Source: Pseudoglutamicibacter cumminsii (GTDB lineage Bacteria > Actinomycetota > Actinomycetes > Actinomycetales > Micrococcaceae). Taken from it: a DNA stretch of 64,000 nucleotides. Below are positions 28,057 through 36,823 of the stretch, piece after piece (positions within the stretch are counted from its first letter, which is position 1; each line of letters starts with the position of its first letter). The stretch covers positions 1,426,001 through 1,490,000 of the forward strand of contig NZ_JAFBCO010000001.1 of assembly GCF_016907775.1 (NCBI RefSeq). The letters run 5' to 3'. The notes below the pieces were generated by a model, which did not search any database, had not been told where the DNA came from, and saw only the letters and a list, made by a program, of their open reading frames with translations. Position numbers and translations under genes: made by a program.

Positions 28057-29210
28057 GCCGAGAATCCTTCACTCATGATGTTCGCAGCAACGCGCGCCTT
28101 CTCACGCACATCGTCCACGCTCTCACCATCGAAACCAACACGGTTAACATGGCCGATCTTACGGCCCTGACGCACCGACTTACCGTAAACATGCACCTTA
28201 ACCTGCGGATCCGAGGCCAACGCATGAGGCAAAGCTGCCGCGAGATCCTGATTCGATCCACCCAAGAAGTTCTTCATCACCGCAACAGGAGCCAACGGTT
28301 CAGGGGAGCCCAGAGGAAGATCGGCGACCGCGCGCAGATGCTGCTCAAACTGGCTCGTCACCGCGCCATTCTGAGTCCAGTGACCCGTGTTGTGCGGACG
28401 CATCGCAAGCTCATTGATCAGGAAGCCGGGGCCGCGGCCAGGAGTCTCAAACAGCTCGACCGCCAGGACGCCCGTCACACCAAGCTCAGACGCGATAGTC
28501 AGAGCGGTCTGCTGAGCGGCTTGAGCGGTTTCCGTGGAAAGATCCTGCGCCGGAGCGATCACCTCATCGCACACACCAGCGACCTGGATCGTGTGAGTAA
28601 CAGGCCACGCCGCCGTCTGACCCGACGGGCGGCGAGCAACCAAAGCGGACAATTCGCGTGAGAAATCCACCAATTCCTCACACAAAACCTGACCACGCTC
28701 AAACCACGCGCTGATCCGTTCAACATCGTCAGCGGAATCCAGCTTCTCAACGCCCTTGCCGTCGTAACCGCCACGAGGAGTCTTAGCGATGATCGGCCAA
28801 CCGGCCTTCTCACCGAACGCGACCACATCATCTGCCGTGTCAGCCGCGCACCACTGCGGATTCGGTAGCCCCAAGCGCTCAACGGCCTCGCGCATCACAA
28901 TCTTGTCCTGGGCATGAATCAACGCATCCGGGCCAGGGTGGACCCGCACACCCTTATCGACGAGCTCGTGCAAGATCTCAGCCGGAACATGCTCATGATC
29001 AAACGTCACAACGTCCACAGAGTCAGAGAAATCCAGGACAGTCTGCCGATCCTTATAGTCACCCACCGGCGCGTGAGCCACAGCCCGCGCGCTCGCCGTC
29101 TCTTCTGATTCACACAGAATCGAAAGCTCGATACCCAAGTTCAGGGCCGCAGGAGCCATCATCCGGGCAAGCTGCCCGCCGCCAATCACACCAATGCGCA
29201 AAGTTTTCAT
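28053..29210 (-). CDS. purK: 5-(carboxyamino)imidazole ribonucleotide synthase
   Basis: An ATP-grasp enzyme of about 385 residues making N5-CAIR from AIR, ATP and bicarbonate, the substrate of PurE. The N-terminal [12 protein letters not shown] motif, the ATP-grasp core ([11 protein letters not shown]) and the [15 protein letters not shown] metal-binding segment are present. The frame extends to 29252, but ATG 29210 fits the conserved N-terminus ([13 protein letters not shown]). Its ribosome site AAAGG is unusually close, so TTG 29201 is an alternative. Confidence 0.95.
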   Translation of the reverse strand: MKTLRIGVIGGGQLARMMAPAALNLGIELSILCESEETASARAVAHAPVGDYKDRQTVLDFSDSVDVVTFDHEHVPAEILHELVDKGVRVHPGPDALIHAQDKIVMREAVERLGLPNPQWCAADTADDVVAFGEKAGWPIIAKTPRGGYDGKGVEKLDSADDVERISAWFERGQVLCEELVDFSRELSALVARRPSGQTAAWPVTHTIQVAGVCDEVIAPAQDLSTETAQAAQQTALTIASELGVTGVLAVELFETPGRGPGFLINELAMRPHNTGHWTQNGAVTSQFEQHLRAVADLPLGSPEPLAPVAVMKNFLGGSNQDLAAALPHALASDPQVKVHVYGKSVRQGRKIGHVNRVGFDGESVDDVREKARVAANIMSEGFSA

Positions 29211-29349
29211 CCTTTCTAGTCTAAGATAAAGCGCTTGTAGCCCACTGCTCATCCGAGCAAGCGTGGTGTGACATGTAACCCACCGTGAATCCGTGGGAAC
29301 AAATCACCACAAGCGACGACACAGCCGCCATCTATCAGAAGGGAGCATG

Positions 29350-29829
29350 ATGCGAACCCTATGGGCCAAAATGCGTACCCTCGTTGAAGTCTTGTGGCGC
29401 GAAGTCGCTAAGTTTGGCGTGGTCGGCGCAGTCGCGTGGGTCATCGACACCGCCGTGTTCCTGTGGCTCATCAAAGGCCCCATGGACGACGCCGAAGTCT
29501 GGGCTAAAGGCTGGGCGACCGTTGTCGCCTCGATCTTCTCGTGGGCTGCAAACCGCTGGTGGACCTTCCGACACCGCCGCAACAACCGGTGGGTCCGTGA
29601 ACTCGTGCTGTTTGCGGTCATGAACGCAATCGGCCTCCTCATCGCAGCCGGATGCGTGTTCTTCACCAAATATGTGCTCCAGATGACCAGCCCGATGGCC
29701 CTGTTCATCGCAGGCTCGGTCGTGGGACTCATCCTCGGCACTATCTTCCGTTTCATCGCGTACCGCTTGTGGGTCTTCAACGAGTCCAAAGGGTCAGAAC
29801 ACGAAGACCGTCGCGAGGTCACGCGCTAA
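29350..29829 (+). CDS. GtrA family membrane protein
   Basis: About 159 residues with four membrane helices (KFGVVGAVAWVIDTAVFLWLI; a second around WATVVASIFSWAANRWW; a third AVMNAIGLLIAAGCVFF; a fourth ALFIAGSVVGLILGTIF) and the conserved NRWWTFRHRR and YRLWVF motifs. GtrA-type proteins flip or aid transfer of lipid-linked sugars across the membrane. Two adjacent ATGs (29347, 29350) follow AAGGGAG; the second has the better spacing. It is divergent from purK, as in mycobacteria. Confidence 0.88.
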   Translation: MRTLWAKMRTLVEVLWREVAKFGVVGAVAWVIDTAVFLWLIKGPMDDAEVWAKGWATVVASIFSWAANRWWTFRHRRNNRWVRELVLFAVMNAIGLLIAAGCVFFTKYVLQMTSPMALFIAGSVVGLILGTIFRFIAYRLWVFNESKGSEHEDRREVTR

Positions 29830-29838
29830 AGCGGCTCT

Positions 29839-29878
29839 GTGTGGGCAATAGTCGCGCTGTGTTGTCAGTAGCCGCGCC
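29839..29878. repeat. 20-bp degenerate tandem repeat
   Basis: Two adjacent 20-bp units (29839-29858 and 29859-29878) agree at 15 of 20 positions, both beginning GTGT and ending in CGCGC plus one base. They fill the whole spacer between the gtrA-like and TIGR03089 genes. Confidence 0.7.
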
Positions 29879-29883
29879 GCGTT

Positions 29884-30651
29884 CTAAGCGGTAGCGGCGC
29901 GTGTGATCCGCTCCTGGGTGCGCAAAGTGTCAACCGGCGCGCCGTCCACCAAAGCGTCAGGCGCAACCAGAACGAGCGAACCCTCAGGCTGGCACGCCAA
30001 AAGAGACGCAACAGCAGCCGACCAACCCTGTGCTGTGTCAGCACCGCCCACCGCAAGCCACGAGACCGAAGTGCCTGCACCATCCGCGGCCTCAGCGGCA
30101 AGCAACTGTTCGAGCGAAGCGGAGTCCACGCCATCGACATCCCACGAAGCCTGCGCGGCATTCGCGGCAGAAAACATCAAGGCATCCGGCTGGGCGCGCA
30201 CCTCGGCGGCATGATCAACCATCCCTTCCGGGAGATCGTCAGGGAACGAAACCGCGAGCGCCTCCAGCGTTACTGCCAACACATCGGGAGCCGACATGTG
30301 CTCCGAAGGACGGTTGGTTATGACGAGATCGGCGTCCTCTGCGCGATCCGTGACCGTGGCACCTAAAGACAACGCGGCCAACGCAAGCGGAAGCGTGCGC
30401 CAATGAGGCGGAACATCCAAACACACGGTGCCGCCGGCGCCCAAGCCGAACTCCATCTCAAGCAAACCGCTGTTCTTGGCCCACCAATTAACAAGCACTC
30501 GGCCCGATAGTTCGATGCGGGGACCAGCCGAGTGGTCAATCAGCAAAGGAGCAGGGGACGAGCCACGCTCAGCGAGCGCCGTCAGCGCGGCGGGGATTGT
30601 GAGTGCGGAACGCAGGTGCGGGCGTGAAGAGGAACTTGCGATAGGAGCCAT
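29884..30651 (-). CDS. TIGR03089 family protein (degenerate AMP-binding enzyme-like)
   Basis: A 255-residue actinobacterial protein of the TIGR03089 family, which resembles the N-terminal part of acyl-CoA synthetases without the catalytic C-terminal domain. Recognisable segments are LIDHSAGPRIELSGRVLVNWWAKN, the LPLALAALSLGATV helix and the VLAVTLEALAVSFPDDLP stretch. Its function is unknown. ATG 30651 is preferred; a longer frame to 30708 runs through the 15-bp tandem repeat described next. Confidence 0.8.
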   Translation of the reverse strand: MAPIASSSSRPHLRSALTIPAALTALAERGSSPAPLLIDHSAGPRIELSGRVLVNWWAKNSGLLEMEFGLGAGGTVCLDVPPHWRTLPLALAALSLGATVTDRAEDADLVITNRPSEHMSAPDVLAVTLEALAVSFPDDLPEGMVDHAAEVRAQPDALMFSAANAAQASWDVDGVDSASLEQLLAAEAADGAGTSVSWLAVGGADTAQGWSAAVASLLACQPEGSLVLVAPDALVDGAPVDTLRTQERITRAATA

Positions 30652-30664
30652 GCTTCTATTGTGC

Positions 30665-30770
30665 TTCACGGCGCTGAGCTTCATGGTGCTGCGTTTCAAG
30701 GTGCTCAAGCACTGTGCGTCAAGGCGCTGTGTTGAAAGACGATGAGGTTCTGTCTTGAAAGACGATGAGG
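30665..30770. repeat. Two tandem repeat blocks upstream of the TIGR03089 gene
   Basis: Degenerate 15-bp units TTCACGGCGCTGAGC, TTCATGGTGCTGCGT and TTCAAGGTGCTCAAG run from 30665 to 30709. TTGAAAGACGATGAGG then occurs at 30732-30747 and exactly again at 30755-30770, a 23-bp period. Confidence 0.85.
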
Positions 30771-31145
30771 CGGGGCAGGGCCGGATTTAAGCGAGGGCTG
30801 AGCGCGGCTCATATTCGCGATTCGGCATAAATTCACCTGCAGTTCTCAGCTAATTCAAAGGTTCATATGTATCGCGCTTGGGTGAAGCTATATCAAGCTC
30901 GATCTTGCTACAAAACGCGCTTTGGGGAAGATTTTCAGCGAACTGGCATTTGACGAAATCAACTTACATGGATGTAATTATGTATGTGCACAAGGCACGC
31001 CACTGTGCCTCAGGGTGCTCGATTGTGGCTGGCGAGTAATCAAGAAAACGGTTGCCGCAACAGTCTCGCGAAGGCCCTGGGTGGAAGAGCGTCGACCCCG
31101 ATGCTCCCGGTGGATCTGAAGTCTGGATGAAGGGACGCATGACAC
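30771..31145 (+). other. A/T-richer upstream region of whiB2
   Basis: The 494-bp gap before whiB2 holds the tandem repeats (30665-30770), then a visibly A/T-richer stretch from about 30820 to 30990 with the promoter and inverted repeat listed separately, then an untranslated leader of about 160 nt with a small AGGCAC/GTGCCT hairpin at 30993-31010. No convincing gene: a 65-codon frame at 30922 has no ribosome site or family resemblance. Confidence 0.6.
30950..30978 (+). promoter_or_regulatory. Strong sigma-70-type promoter for whiB2 with overlapping inverted repeat
   Basis: TTGACG (30950-30955) and TGTAAT (30973-30978) are separated by exactly 17 bp, placing the start near 30985. The inverted repeat TTACAT-GG-ATGTAA (30964-30977) covers the spacer and the -10. 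The arrangement fits repression or autoregulation. Confidence 0.65.
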
Positions 31146-31799
31146 ATGGCACAGCGTGACCGCCACGAGCTCGCGGAAGGGCGCGAGAAACGAGCAGTTG
31201 TTACGCGCGATGTGCCCGGCGACTGGTTCCTCGACCCAGCAGATCCAGAGGCCGGCACTCGCTACAGCAGCAACCTCGACCTCGAAGAAGCAGCCACGGC
31301 TTTCCTCTCCGCGCATTCGCCGGCTGAGACTCCAAAAGCTGATACGCCGGAAGCGTTGGCCACGGTAACGCCACTGCACTCCGATGTTTTTGGTGCGGAT
31401 GTCTCCGCTGCTGATCTTGCTGAAGCAGAGCAGCGGCCAGCGGCCCAGACTGACGCCGCATCCGCATCGGGCCTTGTAGAGGCCGCGCCGAACAGCGGCG
31501 CACGACCTGCCGAGGTGCAGAAACCTTCGTCGCAACAGTTCGTTTCCCTCGTCGAATTCATGGGCATGGACGACGAAGGCGAGCTCGGCTGGCAGACCCA
31601 GGCACTGTGCGCGCAGACTGACCCGGAAGCATTCTTCCCGGAGAAGGGCGGCTCAACACGCGACGCCAAGAAGGTGTGCGGATCGTGTGCAGTCCGCGCA
31701 GAATGCCTCGCATACGCCCTCAAAAACGATGAACGCTTTGGCATCTGGGGTGGGATGTCCGAACGTGAACGTCGTCGACTTCGAAAGCAGGGAGCCTGA
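31146..31799 (+). CDS. whiB2: WhiB2/WhmD-type iron-sulfur regulator
   Basis: A 217-residue protein whose last 75 residues are a complete Wbl domain: Cys at 155, 178, 181 and 187 (LC-AQTD, VCGSC, EC) to hold a [4Fe-4S] cluster, the G-I-W-G-G turn at 199-203 that contacts the sigma-factor region 4, and a basic RERRRLRKQ tail for DNA. This domain matches the WhiB2/WhmD/WhiB class controlling septation. The first 140 residues are a low-complexity acidic extension not seen in the roughly 90-residue WhiB2 of mycobacteria. ATG 31146 follows AAGGGA. The downstream GT2 gene is coupled to its stop. Confidence 0.92.
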   Translation: MAQRDRHELAEGREKRAVVTRDVPGDWFLDPADPEAGTRYSSNLDLEEAATAFLSAHSPAETPKADTPEALATVTPLHSDVFGADVSAADLAEAEQRPAAQTDAASASGLVEAAPNSGARPAEVQKPSSQQFVSLVEFMGMDDEGELGWQTQALCAQTDPEAFFPEKGGSTRDAKKVCGSCAVRAECLAYALKNDERFGIWGGMSERERRRLRKQGA

Positions 31800-34700
31800 T
31801 CGCTAGTTCAGCTCATGTCACAGCCGTCATCGTCACGCATGACGCCGCATCGTTCTTACCGGCCACGGTCGAAGGTCTTCTGACCCAGACCCGGCCGGTC
31901 GATGCGTTATATGGCGTCGACGCGGGTTCGCGGGATGGGTCTGCCGAGCTGTTGAAAGAGCTCCTCCCCGAATCTGCGAAGGTTCTGGAAGCGCCTGGAG
32001 CACATTTCGGAGGCGCTGTTCAGCGGGCTGTTGACCACATGCCGGCACCGGCTGAGGGCGATTCGAACGAGTGGCTGTGGTTCATCCATGATGACTCCGA
32101 GCCCGCCCCTGATGCGCTTGAGCTGATGCTTGAGGAGATCAGCAAGTCTGAATCGACCGCGATCGCAGGCGCTAAACAAGTGGATGCGACGGACAGAGTC
32201 CACTTGCTTGATGCTGGTTTGAGTTTGACCCGCCGTGGTGAACGGTTCGCGGGTGTTGGTCTTGAAGAGAAGGACCAGGGTCAGTACGACATGTACACGG
32301 ACCGGTTGGGTGTGAACTCTGCCGGCATGTTGATTCGTCGCGACGTGTTTGAGGAGCTGGGAGGTTTCGACCCGGCTCTTCCTGGCGTGGGTGATGACGT
32401 CGATCTGGGGCGTCGGGCGTGGCTGGCTGGGTACCGTGTGGTGCTTGTGCCGGGTGCGTACATGTATCACCGTCCTGACGTGGTCAAGGAGATCGCGGGG
32501 GAGGACGCCCAGTACGCTGCGGCTCAATACACGAGGCTCAAGTATGCCGCGCCGTTCACATCGCTGTTCCTTGGGCTCTGGATGGTGGTCTCGGGCCTGG
32601 GTAGTGCTTTGTTCCGTTTGGTTGCGGGCGATACATATACGGCAGGGCTTGAGTTCCGGCATGCGTTTGCGCCGTTGACTCGCGCCGGATCGGTGCGTCG
32701 TGGCCGAAAGGCCGTGCGGCGTATTCGGAGAGTTCCCCGTTCGAGTGTCAATCGACTTTTGGTGGACCGTTCGCAGTATCGGGATCATCACCGGGCGATT
32801 CGCGATGGTTTGATGCTCAATGACGCTGAGCTTCAGACGAGCGAGGCCGTAGGCGCCGAGGCGAGCGGCGATGATGATTCGTTCGACGCGGCAGCGGCTG
32901 ATGGCCGCACGACCCGCGGTGTTGCTGCCGGGGTTGTTGCGGTTGCTGTTGCCGCGATTGTGGGTGCTGTAACGTTCCGTGGCTTGATCTTGGCTCATGG
33001 TGTTGCGGGCGGTTCGCTTGTGACTCCGAGCGGGGATTTGTCGCACATGTGGCATGCCGCGACCGCTCCGTGGGCTACCGAGATGTTCGGTATGGCTTCT
33101 GGCCCGGATGCTTTCGCTGGGGTTTTGTTCTGGCTTGCTTTGGTGAGCGGCGGCAATGCCCCGATGGGTATTGTTGTCGCGTATTTCCTCGCGTTGCCGG
33201 CTGCTGCATTGTCGATGTGGTGGGCTTTGCGCCTCGTGACGCGTGTACCGTCTTTCCGTGGCATCGGTGCCTTGGTGTGGGCTTTAGCTCCGGTGTTTGC
33301 AGTGGACTTGACGCAGGGGCGGATTGCTCCGGCGCTGGTGCATGTTGTGCTTCCGCTGTTGGTTTACGCGTTGGCTCGTGCGGTGGGCGTGCGCGGCGCG
33401 GTGGGTGCCGCATCGTATTCGGAGGGCGAGGGGCGTCCTTCGTGGCCTTCGGCAGTGTTTGCGAGTGTGCTCGCAGTTCTGGTGGTTGCGGCTGAGCCGT
33501 TGTGGCTTGTGCCGTTGGTGCTGTTCACGGTCGTTTCTGCTGTGGTTGCGCGGAGGGGCCGGGTTCTTGCGTGGGTTCCTGTTCCGGCTTTGATCGCCTC
33601 TGCACCGACGATTCTTGATGTTCTGCGAACCCCTCGTGCTTTGTTGGCGCAGCCTGGTTTGCCGTTGGCGGGTGAGCCTGCGCCGGCGTGGCAGGCTTTG
33701 TTGGGTTTCCCTCTTGGGTTCGACGCGGGTTCCGCTGTGGCAGGCTGGGGTTGGCTTCCTGAGGGGTTCGGGGCGCTGGTTGTTGCCCTGGTGTGCGGTG
33801 TTCCGCTTTTGCTGGTGGGCCTGGTTGGTTTGGTTGCGCCTGGGGAGTCGACCACGTGGGTTCGTGTTCTGGCTCTTGCCGCGCTGGTCGTGTTCGCGGG
33901 TTCGGTTGTCGCTAGCTGGTTGGCGGCGAGCGCGACTGGCGGACAGCTGACTCATTACTACGTGGGTTCCGCGGTGAGCCTCGTGTGGCTTGTTGCGGTG
34001 TTTGCTGCTGGGGCGATGCGTGAGGCTGGCACTGTCCGGATACGGGCTGGTTTTTATCAGACTCGTTTTGTGGGTCGCTTGGTTGCCTGGTCGGTTCTGG
34101 TGGCGGTTGTCGCGAGTGCGTCTGTGTGGATTGCTCCGATGACGCAGTCTGGTACGGCTGCCGCGGATTCTGAGCGTGGTTTGGGCGTGCAGCAGCGTGT
34201 GCATGCGGTGGCTGAGACGACTCTTCCGGTGACTGCCGCTGACCGTGGCTTGGGTCCGTTTGAGGAACGGACTTTGATTTTGACGGGCGCTGAGGACGGC
34301 CTGTTCCGCGCGAATGTTGTGGGCGGCGACGGTCTGCGTCTTGAAGAGGTGCGTTTGCGTCAGGACGCGAGCGCGCTTGCAGGCGATGTGCTTGATCCGG
34401 CCGGTGGGGTGCTTGCGAAGCCGACGAAGGCTCAGCGTTTGGTTAAGGAAGCTGTAGCTGGTTTGGTGTCCGCCGACGGTGGTGATGTGGCTGAGACGCT
34501 GCGTCAGCTGGGTGTTGGCTACATCGTGATGAAGTCTGGTCCTGATAATGCTGCGGTTGCCAAGAACCTTGATTCTCTTCCGGGTATTTCTGCGGTGACG
34601 CGTGGGGAACGCGCAGCTTCGTGGCTGTGGCAGGTGGAGCCGTCGGACAAGGGGCAGGCTTTGTATGAGTCCACTGGGTCTGTGACGTCCCGTGTGTGTG

Positions 34701-35191
34701 TTGAGGCTGCTGACGGTTCGGTTCTTCAGTTGCTCGAGAGTGAGCATGCCCGGGTCGAGGATGCCTCTATCGAGGGTGCGACGAACAGCTCAGTGGGTTC
34801 TGACGAGGAAGAAGCTGGCAGCCGTCTGGTGGTCATGGCCGAGAACTACGATGCCGGCTGGACTGCAACGCTGAACGGTGAAGAACTGCGGCCGCAGAAG
34901 TACAAGGGCTGGATGCAGGCCTTTGAGCTTCCAGAAGGCGGCGGGACGTTGAACATCACGTATTCGACGTGGTGGCATACCCCGTGGGTCATTCTTTCGG
35001 GAGTCCTTGTGGCGTTCTGTGCGTTGTCGATGATGCCGATGCCACGTGGTTGGCGTAACCGTGTCCGGTACCAGCCGGTGTATCGCGCGCCATACGTGCC
35101 GGGGGAGGCTCCTGAAGAGAAGCCGGAAACGGATGCGGAACCTGTTGTAGCGGAGGAGGGCGAGCATGAGCGAAAAGAAGAGCAAAACTGA
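31799..35191 (+). CDS. GT2 glycosyltransferase fused to a large polytopic membrane domain
   Basis: About 1130 residues. Residues 1-250 are a GT-A glycosyltransferase (TAVIVTHDAASFLPATVEGLL, VDAGSRDGSAELL, the HDDSEP acidic motif, and DDVDLGRRAW). From about 370 to 780 there are roughly a dozen membrane helices, then an external domain, and a last helix near 1060. Such proteins, next to whiB2 in actinobacteria, probably build cell-wall glycans; donor and acceptor are unknown. No ATG, GTG or TTG exists between the in-frame stop at 31766 and the conserved N-terminus; ATC 31799, overlapping the whiB2 stop as TGATC, is the best candidate, with CTG 31796 second. A TTG at 31952 would delete the nucleotide-binding strand. 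Confidence 0.85.
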   Translation: MASSAHVTAVIVTHDAASFLPATVEGLLTQTRPVDALYGVDAGSRDGSAELLKELLPESAKVLEAPGAHFGGAVQRAVDHMPAPAEGDSNEWLWFIHDDSEPAPDALELMLEEISKSESTAIAGAKQVDATDRVHLLDAGLSLTRRGERFAGVGLEEKDQGQYDMYTDRLGVNSAGMLIRRDVFEELGGFDPALPGVGDDVDLGRRAWLAGYRVVLVPGAYMYHRPDVVKEIAGEDAQYAAAQYTRLKYAAPFTSLFLGLWMVVSGLGSALFRLVAGDTYTAGLEFRHAFAPLTRAGSVRRGRKAVRRIRRVPRSSVNRLLVDRSQYRDHHRAIRDGLMLNDAELQTSEAVGAEASGDDDSFDAAAADGRTTRGVAAGVVAVAVAAIVGAVTFRGLILAHGVAGGSLVTPSGDLSHMWHAATAPWATEMFGMASGPDAFAGVLFWLALVSGGNAPMGIVVAYFLALPAAALSMWWALRLVTRVPSFRGIGALVWALAPVFAVDLTQGRIAPALVHVVLPLLVYALARAVGVRGAVGAASYSEGEGRPSWPSAVFASVLAVLVVAAEPLWLVPLVLFTVVSAVVARRGRVLAWVPVPALIASAPTILDVLRTPRALLAQPGLPLAGEPAPAWQALLGFPLGFDAGSAVAGWGWLPEGFGALVVALVCGVPLLLVGLVGLVAPGESTTWVRVLALAALVVFAGSVVASWLAASATGGQLTHYYVGSAVSLVWLVAVFAAGAMREAGTVRIRAGFYQTRFVGRLVAWSVLVAVVASASVWIAPMTQSGTAAADSERGLGVQQRVHAVAETTLPVTAADRGLGPFEERTLILTGAEDGLFRANVVGGDGLRLEEVRLRQDASALAGDVLDPAGGVLAKPTKAQRLVKEAVAGLVSADGGDVAETLRQLGVGYIVMKSGPDNAAVAKNLDSLPGISAVTRGERAASWLWQVEPSDKGQALYESTGSVTSRVCVEAADGSVLQLLESEHARVEDASIEGATNSSVGSDEEEAGSRLVVMAENYDAGWTATLNGEELRPQKYKGWMQAFELPEGGGTLNITYSTWWHTPWVILSGVLVAFCALSMMPMPRGWRNRVRYQPVYRAPYVPGEAPEEKPETDAEPVVAEEGEHERKEEQN

Positions 35192-36788
35192 GGCCTCCTC
35201 GGCGGTCAGGTCTCGTTCGAAGGCCGTGTTCGCTTCTGTGGCTGGCGTTGCGTTAGTCGCGGCGTTCGGTGGTGTCGCGGTCGCTGACCATATGCTTGCC
35301 CCGGAGAGCAAGAGCGATGGTGTCGAGGTCGAGGCGACGTCCCTTCCGGTGACACAGAGCACGTTTGTGTGCGGCCCGACTATTGCTGCTGTTTCTTCGC
35401 AGCAGGGGGCTACGGATTCGGCTTATGCGCCGGGCGCAGACCAAGCGGCGTCGACGTTGAGTGGTGTCGCTTTGGGGGACCGCGGGATGCGTGTCCCGGG
35501 AGCGCGCATTGTCAGCGGTGACACTACTGCGGAGCTTTCGAAAGACCTCCCGGAAGAGGAAGCACTCACGGTCTCTACCCGCAACGAACAGGGGCTTTCG
35601 GGAACCAAGTCCGTCAACAAGGGCGGCGTTAAAGCGCAAGATTCGGCGTGGTTCACGGTGCAGGGCCTGGGAGGTAAAGCCTCACCAGCCGCTGGTGTGC
35701 GAACCATCAGCCAGAAGGACGGGGACCTCGAAGGTTTTGCGAGCGTCCCCTGCACCGCGTCCGCAACCTCGCACACGATCGTGGGCGGCTCCACAACGCT
35801 GGGCCAGTCCGCTGTCCTGGTCGTGACGAATACTCAGCAGGCCACAGCAACGGTGCAAGTTAAGGTTGCAACGAAGGACGGCGTGAGCGCGTCAGGCATC
35901 CCGCAGTTTACGCTCAACCCGGGGGATACCCGCACGATCAATCTTGCGGCGGCAGCTTCGGATTCTGAGGCTATCGCTGTGTCTGTGACGTCGACGGGGG
36001 CGCCGGTGCGTGCCGCGGTGTCTCAGACCGTCCTGAGGGGCTTGGTTCCTGGCGGTATTGACAGCATCGAAGCGCAAACCGAGCTCGGCCGGAAAGTTGT
36101 GATCCCGGGTGTCCAGTCGCAGGATCCTGCTGCGGACCGTTCTGCAGGTAAGGCCGAGGACTCGGGGGATCTGACGCCGTCCGTCGTTGTCTATAACCCT
36201 TCGGCAACGCAGACGGAAGCGAAACTACGGGCGTTCCGGGACAATGGAACCTCGGTAGACCTTGGAACAGTCACGGTTGAGGGGCAGAGCGTGGGCCGCG
36301 TAGCGACGGATGCTCTACCGGCGGGCGTGTATTCGATTGTTGTCGAGGCCGATAATCCGGTTGCCGCGACTGCTCGGATGCTCCGCGGCCAGGACGCGAA
36401 CAAGGCTCACGACGTCGCTTATATCCCGGGGACCCCGGCATTGGGGAGCCAGAACGTGGTTGCTGTTCCGGAACACGGCGAGGCCCGGTTGCGGATCTTC
36501 GGGGCTGACGATGCGGTGGTTACAGTCACGCCGGTTCTGCGCAACGGCTCGATGGGTAAAGCCGAGCGGGTCGATGTGGGCGCTCACCGAACCGTTGATA
36601 TTCAAGCTCATAAGGAAGCGGTGGGCTGGCATGTAGCCTCGAACCGAGGCGAAGCGTACGCCTCCGTCGTCACGACCCAGGGCGTTGGGATCGGCGCGAT
36701 GAGTGTTCTGGGAGCGGACCAGTCGAACGCTACCGTCAAGGTTGATCTAGGTCCTGTTGCGCCGCGCACGGTCAGCGGCGAATACTGA
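35166..36788 (+). CDS. DUF5719 family envelope protein
   Basis: A 540-residue protein with a short basic N-terminus, one hydrophobic segment at about 17-37 (AVFASVAGVALVAAFGGVAVA) acting as signal anchor, and a long extracytoplasmic region of repeated beta-rich segments, matching DUF5719. ATG 35166 has a strong ribosome site (GGAGGAGGG) and lies 26 bases inside the end of the GT2 gene, so it is translated from the same message. Its partnership with the GT2 protein suggests a role in envelope glycan assembly; the function is unknown. Confidence 0.8.
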   Translation: MSEKKSKTEASSAVRSRSKAVFASVAGVALVAAFGGVAVADHMLAPESKSDGVEVEATSLPVTQSTFVCGPTIAAVSSQQGATDSAYAPGADQAASTLSGVALGDRGMRVPGARIVSGDTTAELSKDLPEEEALTVSTRNEQGLSGTKSVNKGGVKAQDSAWFTVQGLGGKASPAAGVRTISQKDGDLEGFASVPCTASATSHTIVGGSTTLGQSAVLVVTNTQQATATVQVKVATKDGVSASGIPQFTLNPGDTRTINLAAAASDSEAIAVSVTSTGAPVRAAVSQTVLRGLVPGGIDSIEAQTELGRKVVIPGVQSQDPAADRSAGKAEDSGDLTPSVVVYNPSATQTEAKLRAFRDNGTSVDLGTVTVEGQSVGRVATDALPAGVYSIVVEADNPVAATARMLRGQDANKAHDVAYIPGTPALGSQNVVAVPEHGEARLRIFGADDAVVTVTPVLRNGSMGKAERVDVGAHRTVDIQAHKEAVGWHVASNRGEAYASVVTTQGVGIGAMSVLGADQSNATVKVDLGPVAPRTVSGEY

Positions 36789-36823
36789 GTTGCGTCTACC
36801 GGCCGGGCCCTGAGTGCTGGGCC

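Noticed and set aside
30820-30990. A/T-richer stretch as a mobile-element remnant
   Set aside because: No terminal repeats, transposase fragment or target duplication; a promoter region explains the composition.
30922-31119. 65-codon frame in the whiB2 upstream region
   Set aside because: No ribosome site, overlaps the promoter and leader, and no family resemblance.
33284-34747. 487-codon frame opposite the GT2 membrane protein
   Set aside because: Composition is Arg/His/Thr-rich as expected for antisense of a Val/Leu/Ala-rich membrane protein.
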